The notes: generated by a model from the letters alone, not told the origin. 64,000 nt of DNA from Iris pallida (GCA_029216955.1 JANAVB010023997.1:1158995-1222994); one strand, 5' to 3'. Counted from the stretch's first letter, positions 34,896 to 50,207 are shown. Made by a program: numbers and translations.

Positions 34896-35487
34896 AATCT
34901 ATCCACCTTAAAAATAATTTCGTCCTTGAAATTCCAATTCATGACTATTCCTTAAAATTCAAGTCTACTATTACCCTAATCCCCTCAATTTTAATCTCTC
35001 AAAATATTTTGTAAAATTCTTTAGTCATTTTATCACTCCGAATACTTGAGAACTTCTACCCACCTTTGGTCACACTACTCCTCAAAATACGGTCACTAAA
35101 GTCTTATGTTCTTCCAATTAGTTGTTAATAATTCTACCAACAGGTATCTAGGGCTTGTGGCATCTATACTCCTAATATCTATAAACAACCCAACTCAATA
35201 ATCATGCAATATTATACTATAATTTTAAGAAATTCTGATGAATCCTAGATAGCACGATCGTTCGTCACTTCGAAATAAAAAGGGACGAGAATCAATGGTA
35301 TGGAAAGCAAGGAAGTATAATCGAGAGCAATTATGGAGTTTTCAAGGACGTAGAGAATTTCTAGGAGAATTTTTAAGGCAGTGTGGATTGAAATTTCTAA
35401 GGGTTTAGTCAGTTGCGTAGGCTCGTACCAGTACAGTAACGTAACCGGTACGATATGCTCTGAACTGCATGGGCCACCACAAAAACT
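34896..35487 (-). other. Interior of element C (592 bp, non-coding)
   Basis: The left end carries the pre-polypurine signature on the minus strand (GACGAAATTATTTTTAAGG then TGGATAGATT). The right end carries the leader GTGGTGGCCCATGCAG (minus strand), about 8 bases from the LTR. No standard primer-binding site is recognised. A minus-strand frame at 35245-35502 has no known domain. Confidence 0.75.
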
Positions 35488-38400
35488 TGTCACGACCCGC
35501 ACCCGGTTTTGGACGCAAGCTCGTGAGCAAGCCAGCTACGTATCGAGCGGACTCCAGCCCGACTCGAGTACGTATAAGCTGTCAAGGTCATGGTATCATG
35601 GCTAATCTAAACTATATCTCAATCCACAGGAAATATATAAACAAGAATGAACAAGTATGGGTCATGGTCTGCAGCCCATTAGCATATTGTTCGATTAGAC
35701 TCTAAGAATGATATGAGTCTATAATAAACAGAGTATATCATGGTACTGAATATAAAACACGAAAGGATAATAAAGAAATACCACAAGAAAGTACCTGTAT
35801 CAATTATCGCAATCCTCTACATCCTGCTCTGCTAACTAACTCCATGCAATCGCTAAACCTGAAGAGATCATCAGGTCCTCAGAGGACTAGCAAGATACAT
35901 AGAACATGCCTATCTAACAATTTAATCATGCAATAATATATACTGGGTATAAACAGGAGCTAGACAGGAGACTGACAAGTGGCTACTGACAGGTAACTAT
36001 GAACTCGGATACGGGATCAAGTATGCATAAATGAACTGCTGGTAGATCAATGGATACCAACCCTCGCCCCGATTGTGGACTCGCAGGTCAGTTTCAAGAC
36101 AAGTCACCCTCGCCCTGATTGTGGACTCGCAGGTGCAAAGGACAACTCTCGCCCCGATTGTAGACTCGCAGGTTGTTTCAAGACAAGTCACCCTCGCCCC
36201 GTATGTGGACTCGCAGGTGCAAAGGACAACCCTCGCCCCGTGTGTGGACTCGCAGGTTATGGAAAAGACAAGGAATAGCAGTTCACTCACACAGACTTAC
36301 AGACACGACTCAGTCAAGACACGGGTGAAGGCACGACACGACCCAATCACGATACACGAGAGAACCAATCCAATATGAACTAACAAGGCTAACCATGTAT
36401 AAGGACTATAGCTATACTGGCATGTACGATATACAAATCACAAGTAATAACCAACTAGTAAAACCATATAATAATAGAAAAATGCATGTAAATAAACTGT
36501 AGAGGGAGACAAGGTATACTTGCCTGGTGGCAGCGCAAAGAATCAATAAATACCGTCAACTGGTACACCATAACGTCCAAGTCATCACAACTGTCTCCGA
36601 AAGCTGAAACAAAAATTGCCAACATTCTCAGAATAATCAAATTAGCTGGGATTGCCTGTCCTTAAGTCCAATTTTGGATACAGGGGCAAAACAGTAATTT
36701 TGGGCAAAAACGATGTCTGCCGTTGGATTCGCTTTGCACCAAAAAGCGTGCCAGAGTCAATGGTCTCTAAAGTTGCCAAACTACATGTCTACGGATCTAG
36801 TTTTTCGATACGAACCCAACCGTATGTCCAAAGTTGGATTCCGACGGGTCGTGCACAAAATCGCTCGTTGAGTCGGACCGTAGGGCCCGCGAAACGGTAA
36901 TTTTCTCAACTGTCTCAGAATCGGACCAAACTTGGCATACAGGACTAGAAAAATGATACGGACCTGTTGGCGTAAGTTTCGTCTTGATCTGATGAGTGTG
37001 CACAAAGTAATTAGGAAATTTGCACAAAGGCCGATACGAGAAATTTTGACGGATACACATCAAATTCGTCGCGCACACGCGACAAATTCAAATTCCGTCA
37101 AAGCCCACACGACCACGAAGCCGTTACGCAGCTTTCGATGCCTTCGGTTCGCGACCACGTCGCCCAGTTTGGCGGGACGCACGTCGTGTGGATGAATTTC
37201 TAAGTTTCTAAAACAGATTTTTCATGAACTTTGAAAATAGTTTAACAACACTATAATCGATGCAAACTAAATCCATAAATGGGGTTTCCATCTCGTATAT
37301 GTTGTCAAAAAACGTGTTCTATTAGATTTTGAAATCCCTAACTGGATTGGCCAATTTTGGCCTTCCAAAACAGTGGTTTTGCTTTCGAAACTGCTCTATT
37401 TCGAACAGATTTTTGTCGATTTTTGAGAGGGTTTTTCGGACTGATTAATACAATCTAAAGGAATGTATTATCAGGTATTAGAAGGTGTTTAGGTTGTGAG
37501 TATACCTGATTAAACGATTCACAAAACGACCCCCTGTAGGCGACGAATCGTCGTCATGAAGTTTGGGCCAAGGCTGCCTCCGCTGTCACTTGTTTCCAGT
37601 CGCGTATGCTATTCCGGCCGACCCCGGCCGTGCGCGGCGGTATCGTCGGTGGCCGAGTGTGCGCGCGGAAGCCTGGGTCGGGGAGGGGCACCGTGGTGTG
37701 GGTATAGCTAGGGTTTAGATGGGATTCTCCCGATCGCGTTTATACGCGTGCGTATTTATACAGGGCTCGAGGGGGCGCGGTTACGCGATGGTGTGGGGCT
37801 GGTTTAAGCCTGGTTGGGCCAGGCCTGCATTGGGCTGGGCTGGGGCTCTGCGGGCTCGGTCTTAATTGCAGCTGGGGTCTTTGCTTGGAATAGGGAAGTT
37901 GGGCCCGGGCTGGCCTGTGTGGCTGGGTGCTCCGGCCTGGCTTAGTTTGTTTTTTCTTATTCTTATTCTTCTTTTCCTATTTCTTTTAATACTTCTTTTT
38001 ATTTATATCTTTTTGTATATAATATATATCTATATATATATATCTATGTATATGCACAAACATATATTATTCTACATAATTTCTAATTAGCATCTTAATG
38101 CTATATATATAGATGTACTTATCTAAATTAATAACCAAGGATTTATTTACTGCATAAATAATACCCTTCATATCAATCATAAACATAAAATCAATAAAAT
38201 ATAAACCAAGAGTAGTTTTGGTGAACCTAACCCGCATACCCTTTATTTGGCTCAGAAAATCATATAATTTTCGTAAAACACTATTTAATAATATTAATAC
38301 CCAGTCTACCTATAACAAATATTTAAAAAATAATTGCCAATTACTAAAAATATATACAAAATATTTACATATATCAAACATGTGTACAAGACCGTATTTG

Positions 38401-38780
38401 GTCCCACTACATGTCTACATGGGCTTGGATTTGACTTGGGCCCAATCTGGACAGGTTCGGTACAACCGGGTTTCCCTAAAACTCAATAATATAATTAAAT
38501 AATAAAAAAAATCTTCGGTACGGTTTACGTCGCAACTTGGCCTGGTTTTTCTAATTAGGACACTCATATGGCCCTGCATTCCCCTACCATGGCTAAACAC
38601 CAGTTAAAGCACGCTACTGCACTATCCGTGCCATAATTTGTAGTCGTCTGGTACTTCAAAACTCAACCATGGCTAAAATTATCTACCGTAATAATTAACT
38701 AAATAAACATTTATAAAATTCTAAAATTACTATTTAAATAAAAAATATTTCGAGAAAATTCTCCGGAAAGGGAAGCTACA
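35488..38780 (-). repeat. LTR 2 of element C (3293 bp, the 5' LTR)
   Basis: It is collinear with LTR 1. The 284-bp length difference is close to the difference in the AT array. It contains the minisatellite (36059-36260), the conserved block (36656-37203) and the GC-rich part (37550-37940). Confidence 0.88.
36656..37203 (-). repeat. Conserved long-LTR block, copy in C LTR 2
   Basis: It is nearly identical to 32490-33037. The minus-strand frame 36797-37078 is open and contains YRPLCKFPNYFVH and VCQVWSDSETVEKITV. Confidence 0.8.
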
Positions 38781-39518
38781 CGCCCCGATTCCGTATAATC
38801 GATAGTCGTCCCCCGGGCGTGATGCCATGTGGACCTAAGTTGTGATCGCACAAGGCATAGTCATAAGGTTGTCTGAAATACCGTAACAATAGAGTGCGCA
38901 GAGTAAATTGAACACATTATATAGAAGAAAACTTTGAGCTTTAATGATAATGAACATCATATTACAGACTCGATACAAGGTGCCGCACGGGCTACAAACT
39001 GACTCCATTATAAAATAAACGTCGATGAGATAGCCGTTCCATACATTGCACCCCTTTATACAACTAAAATATGCAAACACCTGGGATAGGGGAGAGTCGA
39101 GACATCTCAGCTTGGACAATTGGGGAGTCTTTAAAAGAGATCGAGTCAAGGCTTCGCATGCACGGACAAACTTCAAAACAAAGGAGCGCTGCCTTCAGTC
39201 ACGCGGCACGCTCCTCCTGATTTATAGTACCTGTGGAGAGCGAGGATTAGTACAATCAACGTGTACTGGCGAGTGGCTAATTATTTTCCATGCTCTCATT
39301 TGGTTCAAGAATTTAGATAAAATATGCAATTTATTTTATTGATCTTTCTAGCCATCCTAGTCAGTTTCATGCAAGCAGTTTGATGGAACATAAATAAGGA
39401 GAATTTACGCTAGAACTTACCCACGGCAGAGCGTGCCGTGCAATATAAAGCTTACCATGTTCTTCCCTCTCATATTGCATAACATAAGTTTAACTAGTAC
39501 ATAATTGCGGAGGTCATT
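38781..39518 (-). repeat. 5' LTR of element B, part between C and D
   Basis: It resumes CGCCCCGATTCCG right after C and matches 24937-25650 (CGATAGTCGTCCCCC, GCACAAGGCATAGTCATAAGG, GAGTGGCTAATT). It ends at TCATT, the target of D. Confidence 0.85.
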
Positions 39519-41990
39519 CGTAAGCCCACTTCCCAAATTTTTATTTTTTTTAATTTTATTTGTTTATGATTAATTTTATGGTCGTTGGGAGTCATGCCAA
39601 AGCTTGTAGGTGGTCTATGACCATATTAAGGTCATATGACCTCTAGGTAGCTTATATATATGTATTATTCAGTTATTTTATATTTTTCTACAATTTTTGG
39701 ATATTTTTAGGTATTTAATATTTAAGGTTTTATTATTTTTAAGGACTTTCAGGATTTACTAAAGGTCATACAGGGGTATTTCTGGACCAAATATTTTTAT
39801 TTGGGCTCTAAATGACTAAATATATTTTCTAGAATATTTTAGAATTTTTCTGGATTTTTTTAGAATTTTTGGGAATTTTTATATAATTAAAACCTATAGA
39901 AATTATATTTTATAGGCTTTGAGAATTTACTGTGAGGTCCCATAATGATATTTTGTATTGAAATATTTTATTTAGATTCTAGACACTTAAAAATATTTTT
40001 TTAGAATTTTTTAGAATTTTTCTGGATTTTTTGTAATTTATTTTGATTTATTTGGACTTAAAGTGATTGTTAAATGGTTTTCTTAATTAAATAAATAATT
40101 ACCCAGTCATCCACCCTGGGGGGGGCCACCTGTCGGCGCCCGCTACAGTAATCGCCTCTCTCTCTCTTATATATATGCATGTATATTCACAAACCCTAAT
40201 TAATTATAGCCTCCTCCTTTGTAGTTTGATCTTGGTGATTCCTCAACTTCTCGAGACGATTGCGGAGAGCCCCGACCTCGGATTCGCGTGCCGTTTTTTT
40301 ATCGGATTCATCTCGAGGTAAACTTCCTAAATATGTAATTTATTTTCATCAAATCTAAATCTTAATTTCTGTAAAATTCGTAGCGTACTAGTTGCCCAAA
40401 ACTTGACACGGTTTTGATGTTTTCGAGATTCCAGGAGAACCTGAAATCGAAATCACGAACCGTTTGAAGTTTAGGAAAGCTAACACAGAGGTCTAAGACA
40501 TATTTTTCTTAGAATTTAATTCATTCATCTAGTATTTTAGTTATTCTGTTGAACTCAGAATTGATCGGTGAATCACCGTTTTGGTCACGATTAGCCATAA
40601 CGGCGATATCTTTTGACCAAAACATGATTTTGTGGCACGGTTGATTCCAGTGCACAAGTGGCGCTGAAATCTACCAAGGTGCATTTTCAAAATCTAGAGT
40701 TCATGATGTTTGACTAGATATTCAACGTCACGCCTTGATTTGCGTGCCATGGTTTCCAAAATTGGAAATATGACTTTTTATCGCCAAACTTGCATGTTTA
40801 GATTATATTCAGATTATTATTAGGTTAAATTAGATTTTTAAGTAATTTATTCTAGAATTAACTATTACTAGATTAGTTAACCCATTAGCCACTTTTTTCA
40901 TGAATTTAGAACTAAAACCTTAGAATTGACTTGTGGTTTTCGTGCATGGTTCGTGGTACAATGTATGTTATAGGTTGACAGATTCTAGATTGGCAATCCC
41001 CTCATCCTCTACTTATGACTATGGTTTGTGCAAGGATTCATGCAAGTACAGTATTGTATTTATGTTTTAGTTCATTATAATGTTTTCTCTATCATTTCCT
41101 TGTTTGATATCCCGTTGAGACATTGCTTGATATTTCGTTGAGACACGATTGTGACACCGTAGTTATTTTATCCTTCTTAGTGTATCATTGACCGTTATTG
41201 ATTGTTAGAGAGTTGAAAGGGGAAATACTCGGTAAGTACGTGAACAAACCCAACTATTTTGATTGTGGATAGCTAAGTCATACACCCCACATATAAGTTA
41301 GCCGTACCCTATAATTGTGGATAGTCATCATATGATGTGCCGTATTAGACCAGCCGTTCACGTATTAAAAGGTATTTCAACACACATAGTTGTTCCTATT
41401 TTTCCTTTATCTAGTCCGTTATCTTGTTAGTTCATATCTTGTTAGTTCACATCTTGCTAGTTTATATTTTTCCAGTTCGTATCTCGTTAGTTCATACCTT
41501 GCTAGTTACATTATGCTAGTTCATATCTTGCTAGTGCTAGTTCATATCATGTTAGTTCATCTCTTGCTAGTTCTTTATATACTCTTTGCCATCTTGGTTT
41601 CTCATTGTTCTAACTTATTTTGGACTAAAAATATTAATTGCAATATGGTTGTACTCTGCTCCTTTCCTGACTGGATCTTTGTTATAGATGAGGTTGACGT
41701 GCCTACTCTTGCACTATAGACCATACGAGGGGGAGATAGAGACTCGAAGGACAAACCATAGAAGACTAGTTAGATGTGTAGTATTTTCTATAATTGTAAA
41801 AGCTTATATTCTTCTTCAAATGTAAAACTTTTATATTTTGTAAAGTTGATTTAGTTGTTGTAAATGAGCAGTTAGTATTTATGAGCACTTTGTTCATTGC
41901 GGGATAGACAGCGTACTACCGTCGATACCGCGGCGTAGGCTGGGCTTGGACACGCACTCGTATCTCGAAAAGCGGATGCGGGTCGTGACA
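39519..41990 (+). mobile_element. Element D: solo LTR of the A family, + strand
   Basis: It runs from CGTAAGCCCACTTCC (mutated from TGTAAGTCCACTTCC) to GCGGGTCGTGACA. The perfect target duplication TCATT (39514-39518 and 41991-41995) interrupts LTR B. There is no internal region, so it is a solo LTR formed by LTR-LTR recombination. It is 2.47 kb, against about 3.9 kb for LTR A without its MITE. Frames inside (41390-41719) follow a tandem repeat and are not genes. Confidence 0.85.
41401..41575. repeat. Degenerate 17-20 bp tandem array in D
   Basis: About nine copies of TAGTTCATATCTTGC-like units are present. Confidence 0.8.
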
Positions 41991-41995
41991 TCATT

Positions 41996-42765
41996 GGCAT
42001 GAAAACCATTCTGGACATAGCTTGGTTTAGACGGTGCACGTTCAACGAGGGTAGCGAGCCCCATTGAAAGAGGACCGAATACCCGCGGTACAATCCAGCA
42101 TAGCTATCGTGTTTCTTCCTAGGCCGGATCGGTCCCGTGGCCCCGAAATACCGTCCGAAGAAACAATCACTCTTGTATACAAGTTGTCCATGACTGTGCT
42201 ACGTTAACAAGTGATTTAAGGCACATTTTATGGTATCGTTGCGACAACTTTATAATTAAGATAGAGGGTCGAGGTAAAGGAGGTCAGCCACTCACCTTGA
42301 TTTCTGTTCGAGGCGAGAGACTTGATGGTCGTGCTAGATGTCGCGTATGCAATTACTTGAAATCGCACAAGCAACTGATTAGAACAATGTATTATTCAAG
42401 GAGTTCGATATGTAAATGCGAGTTCGAAATGCATGCCATGAAAATATTCATAAAAACATTCACAAAAATGTATTCAGAAAACCAAAGCCAAAACCAAAGC
42501 AAGTGCGGCGTAAAAAACAAGCAACGGGAGGTCTCTTTCGACTCAGTCGCAGAGTCTATCCTCGAGGCACAATCCACTGAATGTGGGACTTGATTCTGAA
42601 GAAGCCTTTCCATAACGAGAAAAGGATCTTAATTCAATCATTCCCGTTCGACTGATTCGATCGATCCTGACCTATCGGTCCCGACCGAATCGATAGCGAC
42701 AGTGTTCCTTTCTCGCACACCCCGTAGACGGAGAACGGGACACGATGTAGGAATGAGGCACTACA
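41996..42765 (-). repeat. 5' LTR of element B, part right of D
   Basis: It resumes GGCATGAAAACCATT after the TCATT duplication and matches 25645-26436 up to GAGGCACTACA. Confidence 0.85.
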
Positions 42766-42770
42766 TCTAC

Positions 42771-44437
<1,667 letters not shown>

Positions 44438-46650
44438 TGTCACACCCCAGAACCAGAATACTGGAGAGCGGGCACAGCTAACTACATACATTGAAGTGTA
44501 ATCCACCTCGCAATACGGTCACGGCTGTCTAGATGCATGAGGGTTTATCTATAAGCCATCAGTCTCTTATGGTCAAGAATAAATCTAGTGTCTCAATCTC
44601 AAGCAAGCTAAATGTTATAAGATGTTAGATCATTAGACATACAAAGTAAGGCTTCCCAAACATTACATATTCAGATGATCATGAAGCTAGTCATACAAAA
44701 TGTGAAGACTAGCAAGAGTTAAGTCATACATGATCAACCCTAGGATTTGCCAATCATATAACAGCCCTTAGGCAGACAAAAATTTAAGTTTCAACACGAG
44801 CTAACACTTGTTCGACGGCTAAATGCCTCAAAAGAATAATTTACAATAGAGTGTGAGAGCAAAATAAGAAACCCATTCGTTGCCAGGATTATGTCTGGTG
44901 TTCACGATCTGGCTGATAAGTAGGAAGATCCTCGGGTATCACTCCAAAATTTGGTCATACAAAACTAGCTGGATCAGACCCCAGAAAGTACAAGTACCAC
45001 AAGAAAGGCTTCATTAAGGAACTAAAACCAGCTGATAATAAAATAGAAGAATAAATAAATAAATAGGCTAAAATGACAAGAAGATAGGGTTAGAATAAAA
45101 TAATAGCTTGCATTAAGAGACAAAATATAATTCACACGCTAATCACGAGCAAGCATTCAGCATGGACAATCAAGTCCTACGGCTTACTATCATTAGCTAA
45201 CTAGGGTTATCACAGGCCTAGTTACTAGCAAGATGCAATGAGATGTTCCCGTAGTCACAAGTCCTGCAGCTATCCAGGTTATCTAGGCGAGGTAATTTAC
45301 AAGAGTTACAAGAGTTATCAAGATTACTGGTGTACTTTTAGTACTTATGTTTTCAAGAAGTGCCCCACATGATAGTGGGCTAGAAATGTGCCCTACTAGT
45401 CGGCAGGCTACAAGTCCCTCAGGTGTGGCCGAGATAACGGGATCGCCTGTAACTGGAAAAAATCTCTTTATATGAACTACTTGATCAATCTTGTCATTAA
45501 CCTAGTCAGATTCATTGTGTATTCCTGATCGTGGTAACCAGGAATCCATATTCTAGACATGATGCACGACAAGACAGGTAGATTGTACAGGCACAATTAA
45601 GAAAGTCAACCACGGTGTCAAGACAAGAGTTACTTAGCAAGTCAGGGTAGCTGTCGTAACAGCCATTTCAAGATTATACAGGTCATGTCAGGTTACTTGT
45701 CATGTCAAAAGTACTTGTCTGGAGTACGCCTCAAAGAGCCACTTATCAAGAGTTATCAAGACGGGTTCATATTATCATGTTCAAGTCAAGTTCAAGTTAC
45801 TATCTCAAGACTATCAAGTGTCGAGTTGGGTCGTCGCAATTTAGGCCAAGTATAAAAAAACATGAAAAGAAGATCAAGAACACCCATGTGTGATTGAAAC
45901 TATAAGTCACATATGAACTCTGATTAAAGTGAGACATGAAGATTCTTGAAGCCAAGACGAAGATCTACAACTTTCATGTTTTAAGTTTTTTCAAGATTCT
46001 AGCTACAAAATAGCTTGAACGGGCAAAAATAGTCATTTAGAGTGATTCGTGCATGGACAAAAGGTGCACGGCGCAAGGTGCAAGGCATGTGCGAGGTGCA
46101 AGGTGCACGAGATGTAAGGTGCACGAGGTGCACGAGGTGCAAGGTGCATGAGGTGTGCTAGGTGCAAGGTGCACGAGATGCACGACATACAAGGTGTACG
46201 AGGTACACGATGTACAAGGTGCACGAGCTACGCGAGGAGCAAGTTGCACGAGGTGTAAGGTGCAAGGTGCACGATTCATGAGGTGCAAGAGGTACAGGGT
46301 GCACGAGGTGTACGAGGTGCAAGGTGCACGAGGTACAAGGTGCACAGACCAAAATGTGCACGAGGTGCGCACGAAGTATCTGAGGTGCACGGACCAAAAG
46401 GTGCGCGAGGTGCAAGGTGCAAGGTGCGCAAACCAAAAGGTGCGCAGAACCAAAGGTGCATGAGGTGCACACGAGGTGCATGAGGTATCGTCCCTACCAG
46501 CAAGCTTTTGTCCCTGGAGTTTTAAAAACTTCCAATGTCCACAACTTAGGTTATAGGACTGAAAATTGGACAAAATAAAGGTCTAAACTGAATAAAATTA
46601 AATTTTCTACAACATGGAACCATTAGTTTTCGAAAATAACAAACTTTAAG
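44438..46650 (-). mobile_element. Element H: probable long-LTR fragment, minus strand
   Basis: It starts TGTCACACCCCAGAACC, like other reverse-complemented long-LTR ends here. The right limit is set only by the start of recognisable Gypsy pol sequence at about 46651. It has no coding content. It contains a GC-rich minisatellite near its right end. Neither a partner LTR nor a target duplication was found, so both the class and the ends are tentative. Confidence 0.35.
46050..46492. repeat. Short-period GC-rich minisatellite
   Basis: Dozens of degenerate copies of GTGCACGAG/GTGCAAG words with a 9-15 bp period are present. All six frames stay open here for up to 178 codons, with compositions such as repeated CTSCTLHLVHLAPR. 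That is a by-product of the repeat, not coding evidence. Confidence 0.9.
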
Positions 46651-46670
46651 ATTGGTGCAGTAGCATACCG

Positions 46671-47009
46671 ATTGGGCCGTTTGAGATCCTCGAGAAAATC
46701 GGTGCAGTAGCATACCGATTGGCCTTTCCACCTGCATTGGAAGGAGTGTACAATGTGTTCCACGTATCCCAGCTGCGACGATACGTGGAGGACCCCAGTC
46801 ACGTGTTGGACCATTCGGAGATCGAGGTAGGACCGAGGCTCGACTATCAGGAGCAGCCCGTGGAGATTCTAGACCACAGAGAGAAGGTGCTAAGTAATCT
46901 GACAATTCCTTTGGTTCGTGTCGCGTGGAGGCATCACTCCCCGGGCGAATCCACATGGGAGAGGGAGGACGAGATGCGCGAGCATTATCCCTACCTTTTT
47001 GAATCTTGA
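46671..47009 (+). pseudogene. C-terminal end of a Gypsy integrase (element E), 5'-truncated
   Basis: The + frame reads IGPFEILEKIGAVAYRLAFP, GVYNVFHVSQLRRYVEDPSH, PVEILDHREKVLSN, VRVAWRHHSPGESTWERE and MREHYPYLF, then TGA. This is the tail after the integrase core of Tekay-like chromoviruses. Everything upstream is missing, and a 50-bp stretch containing GGTGCAGTAGCATACCG is duplicated at its left edge (46652 and 46701). With the purine tract and LTR directly after it, this is the 3' end of an autonomous-type element. Confidence 0.85.
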
Positions 47010-47060
47010 GGTACATATTTACCTTGTATCTATCCTAAAATTTTGAGGACAAAATTTGTT

Positions 47061-47075
47061 TAAGGGGGGTAGAGT
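47061..47075 (+). promoter_or_regulatory. Polypurine tract of element E
   Basis: TAAGGGGGGTAGAGT stands directly before the LTR (TGTTAATCCCCGG at 47076). It follows the phrase TTTTGAGGACAAAATTTG that precedes the tract in many plant Gypsy elements. Confidence 0.85.
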
Positions 47076-50000
47076 TGTTAATCCCCGGACCAAATTTTTC
47101 CAAACTATTATAATCAAATTCCTATTTGCCCCATTTATGATTTTTGTTTTTCATTTAAGTTAGCAATAAGGGATCAAGTAGAAATATAGGAGTTAGCAGG
47201 GACCTAAAGGAAATACTAAATTCTAAACCACTGGTATTCGAATTTGAAAAGTAGCTAACCTCAGCTTTCTTTAAATTCGAAACTAAACATCCTAATCCAT
47301 GAGAATATAAATAACTTTATATCCTTAAGAGATCAGATTCAAATCAAGTTTAAAACCCATCTCCCTATCCTTTCAAGTCCAAACCCGAGTATTTATATAT
47401 GTAATCATAAGAAGGTTAACCGATTCCATCTTCTTCAACTGCAAAACCCTAAGTGCCGCTCCCTATCACAGGAAGCAAGGAAGCATATAAAGGAGTCGAG
47501 CAACAGAGGTAAGCCTTCCTTCTTTATTTAAAAACTTTGTCTTCAAATCTTGGATCAGTTAGTATTTGTCACAATACCTAAAAGAATACGAATAGATGGA
47601 AATCAATAGGAAGACATGATCCATAAGGCAAATCACATACCCAATTAATAACAGAGTATGTCCTTCCGCACGAAGCTTGGATACACTCTCGGGTCAAAGC
47701 GTCTGACACTGAAACCACGACATGCTGATATTGGTAACTACCTGGTTTCACGAAGAAACTTGGTGTCAATGTGTATGTTGAAGTATCAGAACGATGCTGA
47801 CACCAAAACCCAACTCTCGAATAACAGAGGTAGTCTTCATAGACACTTGGGAATCCATTAGAACCTTGGTATCAGACCCTCCTTGATATGTCTAACCGAC
47901 TGAACCAAGAAGTATCGGGTTTCCATGATATGCCAAACCCAAATCACTATCCAGGAAAATTAGGACAATAGGAGAGGCAGCTCGGTTACACGTTGGGCAC
48001 TTGGAATCATGTTTCATGTTCCCTCCATAACCAATGATTTTAGTCAATTCCTGAATATCAGTTCAAGCTAGGAGTATCGGATTAACACTCATGCACTAGT
48101 ATCGAGCTTCAAGGCGCTAAAAGTCCCTATCAGACCTTAGGTATAGCCAAACCCCTCCCGTATCAGTAGCCTCTTACTTCGTACAGATTGATATGGCCAG
48201 GTTAGTGTTCCTTATACAAATTTCTGATACGTAAACAATCCTACCTGTATCAGCCAAACACTGTTAGGAGGATGTTTCCTAATATCAAATCACTACTCTA
48301 GATACAGTATAGGCTAAGGAAGCCTCGGAATACAGGGATACTGTAGGCTGATGCATCAGGGACCATTGGTACGTAGGAGAAAAAGTTACTGTGAACAGCC
48401 TAGGGAATCAACTAGGGTGTCCCAAATGTAGTCAGTGAGATGGAAATAATATGGGAATAGGAAATGGTATCATGGAGGAAAGGATACCAACTGTTATTCC
48501 TTGGTAAAACAAGATTCGGACAAAAACAGGTTCCTAGTATAAGCTAAATGCTAGTATGGATCTTCTCTTGACTAGAGGGTTAGTGATACATTAAAAAGGG
48601 TCCTTTCGAGACTTGGGAGTCTGACATGGTATAACTTCAGGGCAAACTACTCTGATATGACTACTTGGTGGCAGGACCCAAATCAATTATGGCAGTAATC
48701 CCTAACCCATGAAGCAGTCCATGTGAACTTGCATTTGTATCAAAAGATACCAAGCAATGAAACTTCACTGGTAACTGCTAAATATTAACAAGTGAATCAC
48801 CCCTCATGTACCCAATGATACCTCCATATGAAATTCTCCTTCTAGTTTCAATTAGGACATGACTACATCAATGGCTTAGTAGTGAACATTAGATTCATGC
48901 TTTGGACTGCTGTACTAGACAAATCAGTCATGACAGCAATCTGTTTTAAACCAGAGTACAAGACCATAGTTGTCAACTTAAACTACTACTAGTAGTCCTA
49001 TCTACAAGAGTATGTAAGCATGGGTGTCCTAGCCAGGTCATAGATAACTGAGTGGGGCCTTATAAACTCACAAACCTGAGAGGTTAACAAGTCAACTGGA
49101 TAAGTATTAAACTAATTGCCAAACTCTCCAATTAAAGTAGAAATAGAGAGGGAAATAACCAAAAGACCTAACAAGTAAGTAAATTACTTTTGTTTAGTAG
49201 ATTGTATTTTGACATTGATATTCATTAAATAGGTTGCCTGGACCTCGATTCAAACTCTGATTTGTGCCAGCAGCTCAGGACACCAGGCGAGTACAGTTTA
49301 TTGTCTGTTTTTGATTTTCACTATATTTTACTGTTGGCCATTGGTTATGTGATTTTGTCATTTTATATTCTATTATAAATTATTGAGTCGGGAATGAGAA
49401 GTACCAAGGATGTGTGATCCGACTGTATACATTGTTTATTTTTATGCAAGTAGACCTCGTAGATATTGTTTATTTTCTGCAAGTAGACCTCGTAGACATT
49501 GTTTAATTTCTGCAAGTAGACCTCGTAGACATTGTTTATTTTTCATACAAGTAGACCTCATAGACCTCGTGGTGTAGTGTCCCAGACTGATCACATATCA
49601 AAGGTACTTCTAACAGTTGAGAAGGTATTTTAGTTTATTTATTTGCTATTGATTTTTCATCTTTTCTCACATCTTTTCTATTTATTTTCAAAACATATAA
49701 TTGATGTCTAACCTCTATTTTATAGTCATTTTCATATATTGGAACTGCATTCAGTGAATTGTACTCGTTCCATCCTGACTTGATAACCAAACAAATTTTA
49801 GGTGATTACGAAGAGGTCGAGTGCCCTGACCAGTATGGCCCGTACATGGAAGATACAGTAGAGACGGATTTTGCTTATTAGGAGGAGTATGCAGCATCTG
49901 ATCCTGCTGCGTTTGCTTAGTCATTTTTAGCTAGTGTTAAGACATTGTAGTTGATACTGAGTTAATTTTTGAGACATGTAGTTGAGATTTATTTTTAGTC

Positions 50001-50207
50001 ATCACACATTTCCTATTATGAGATGGTTTTATTTATTTTCATCTTCTAGATGCTGAGTTGTAATATTGAGTTGGGTTTCCCCATGTGGGTAATATCTTTT
50101 ACTGCATGGTTGTTCATCATACTGTTACAACATTCTACCACCGACTCTGCGACGTAGGCTGGGCCTGTACACGGTTCATGCCCAAGTATTAGGTGCGGGT
50201 CGTGACA
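47076..50207 (+). mobile_element. 3' LTR of element E (3.1 kb)
   Basis: It runs TGTTAATCCCCGGACC...GTGCGGGTCGTGACA. The last 16 bases equal those of families A and D, and the upstream word CGACGTAGGCTGGGC resembles theirs. It has no coding content. Element G begins three bases after its end. Confidence 0.8.
49446..49571. repeat. 37-bp tandem array in LTR E
   Basis: Four copies of GCAAGTAGACCTCGTAGACA plus TTGTTTATTTTCT, the last one shortened (TAGACCTCATAGACCTCGTGG). Confidence 0.9.

Noticed and set aside
46037..47016. Long Cys/Leu/His-rich frames on both strands (up to 178 codons) and a minus-strand 156-codon frame
   Set aside because: The first come from the minisatellite. The second is antisense to the integrase tail of element E.
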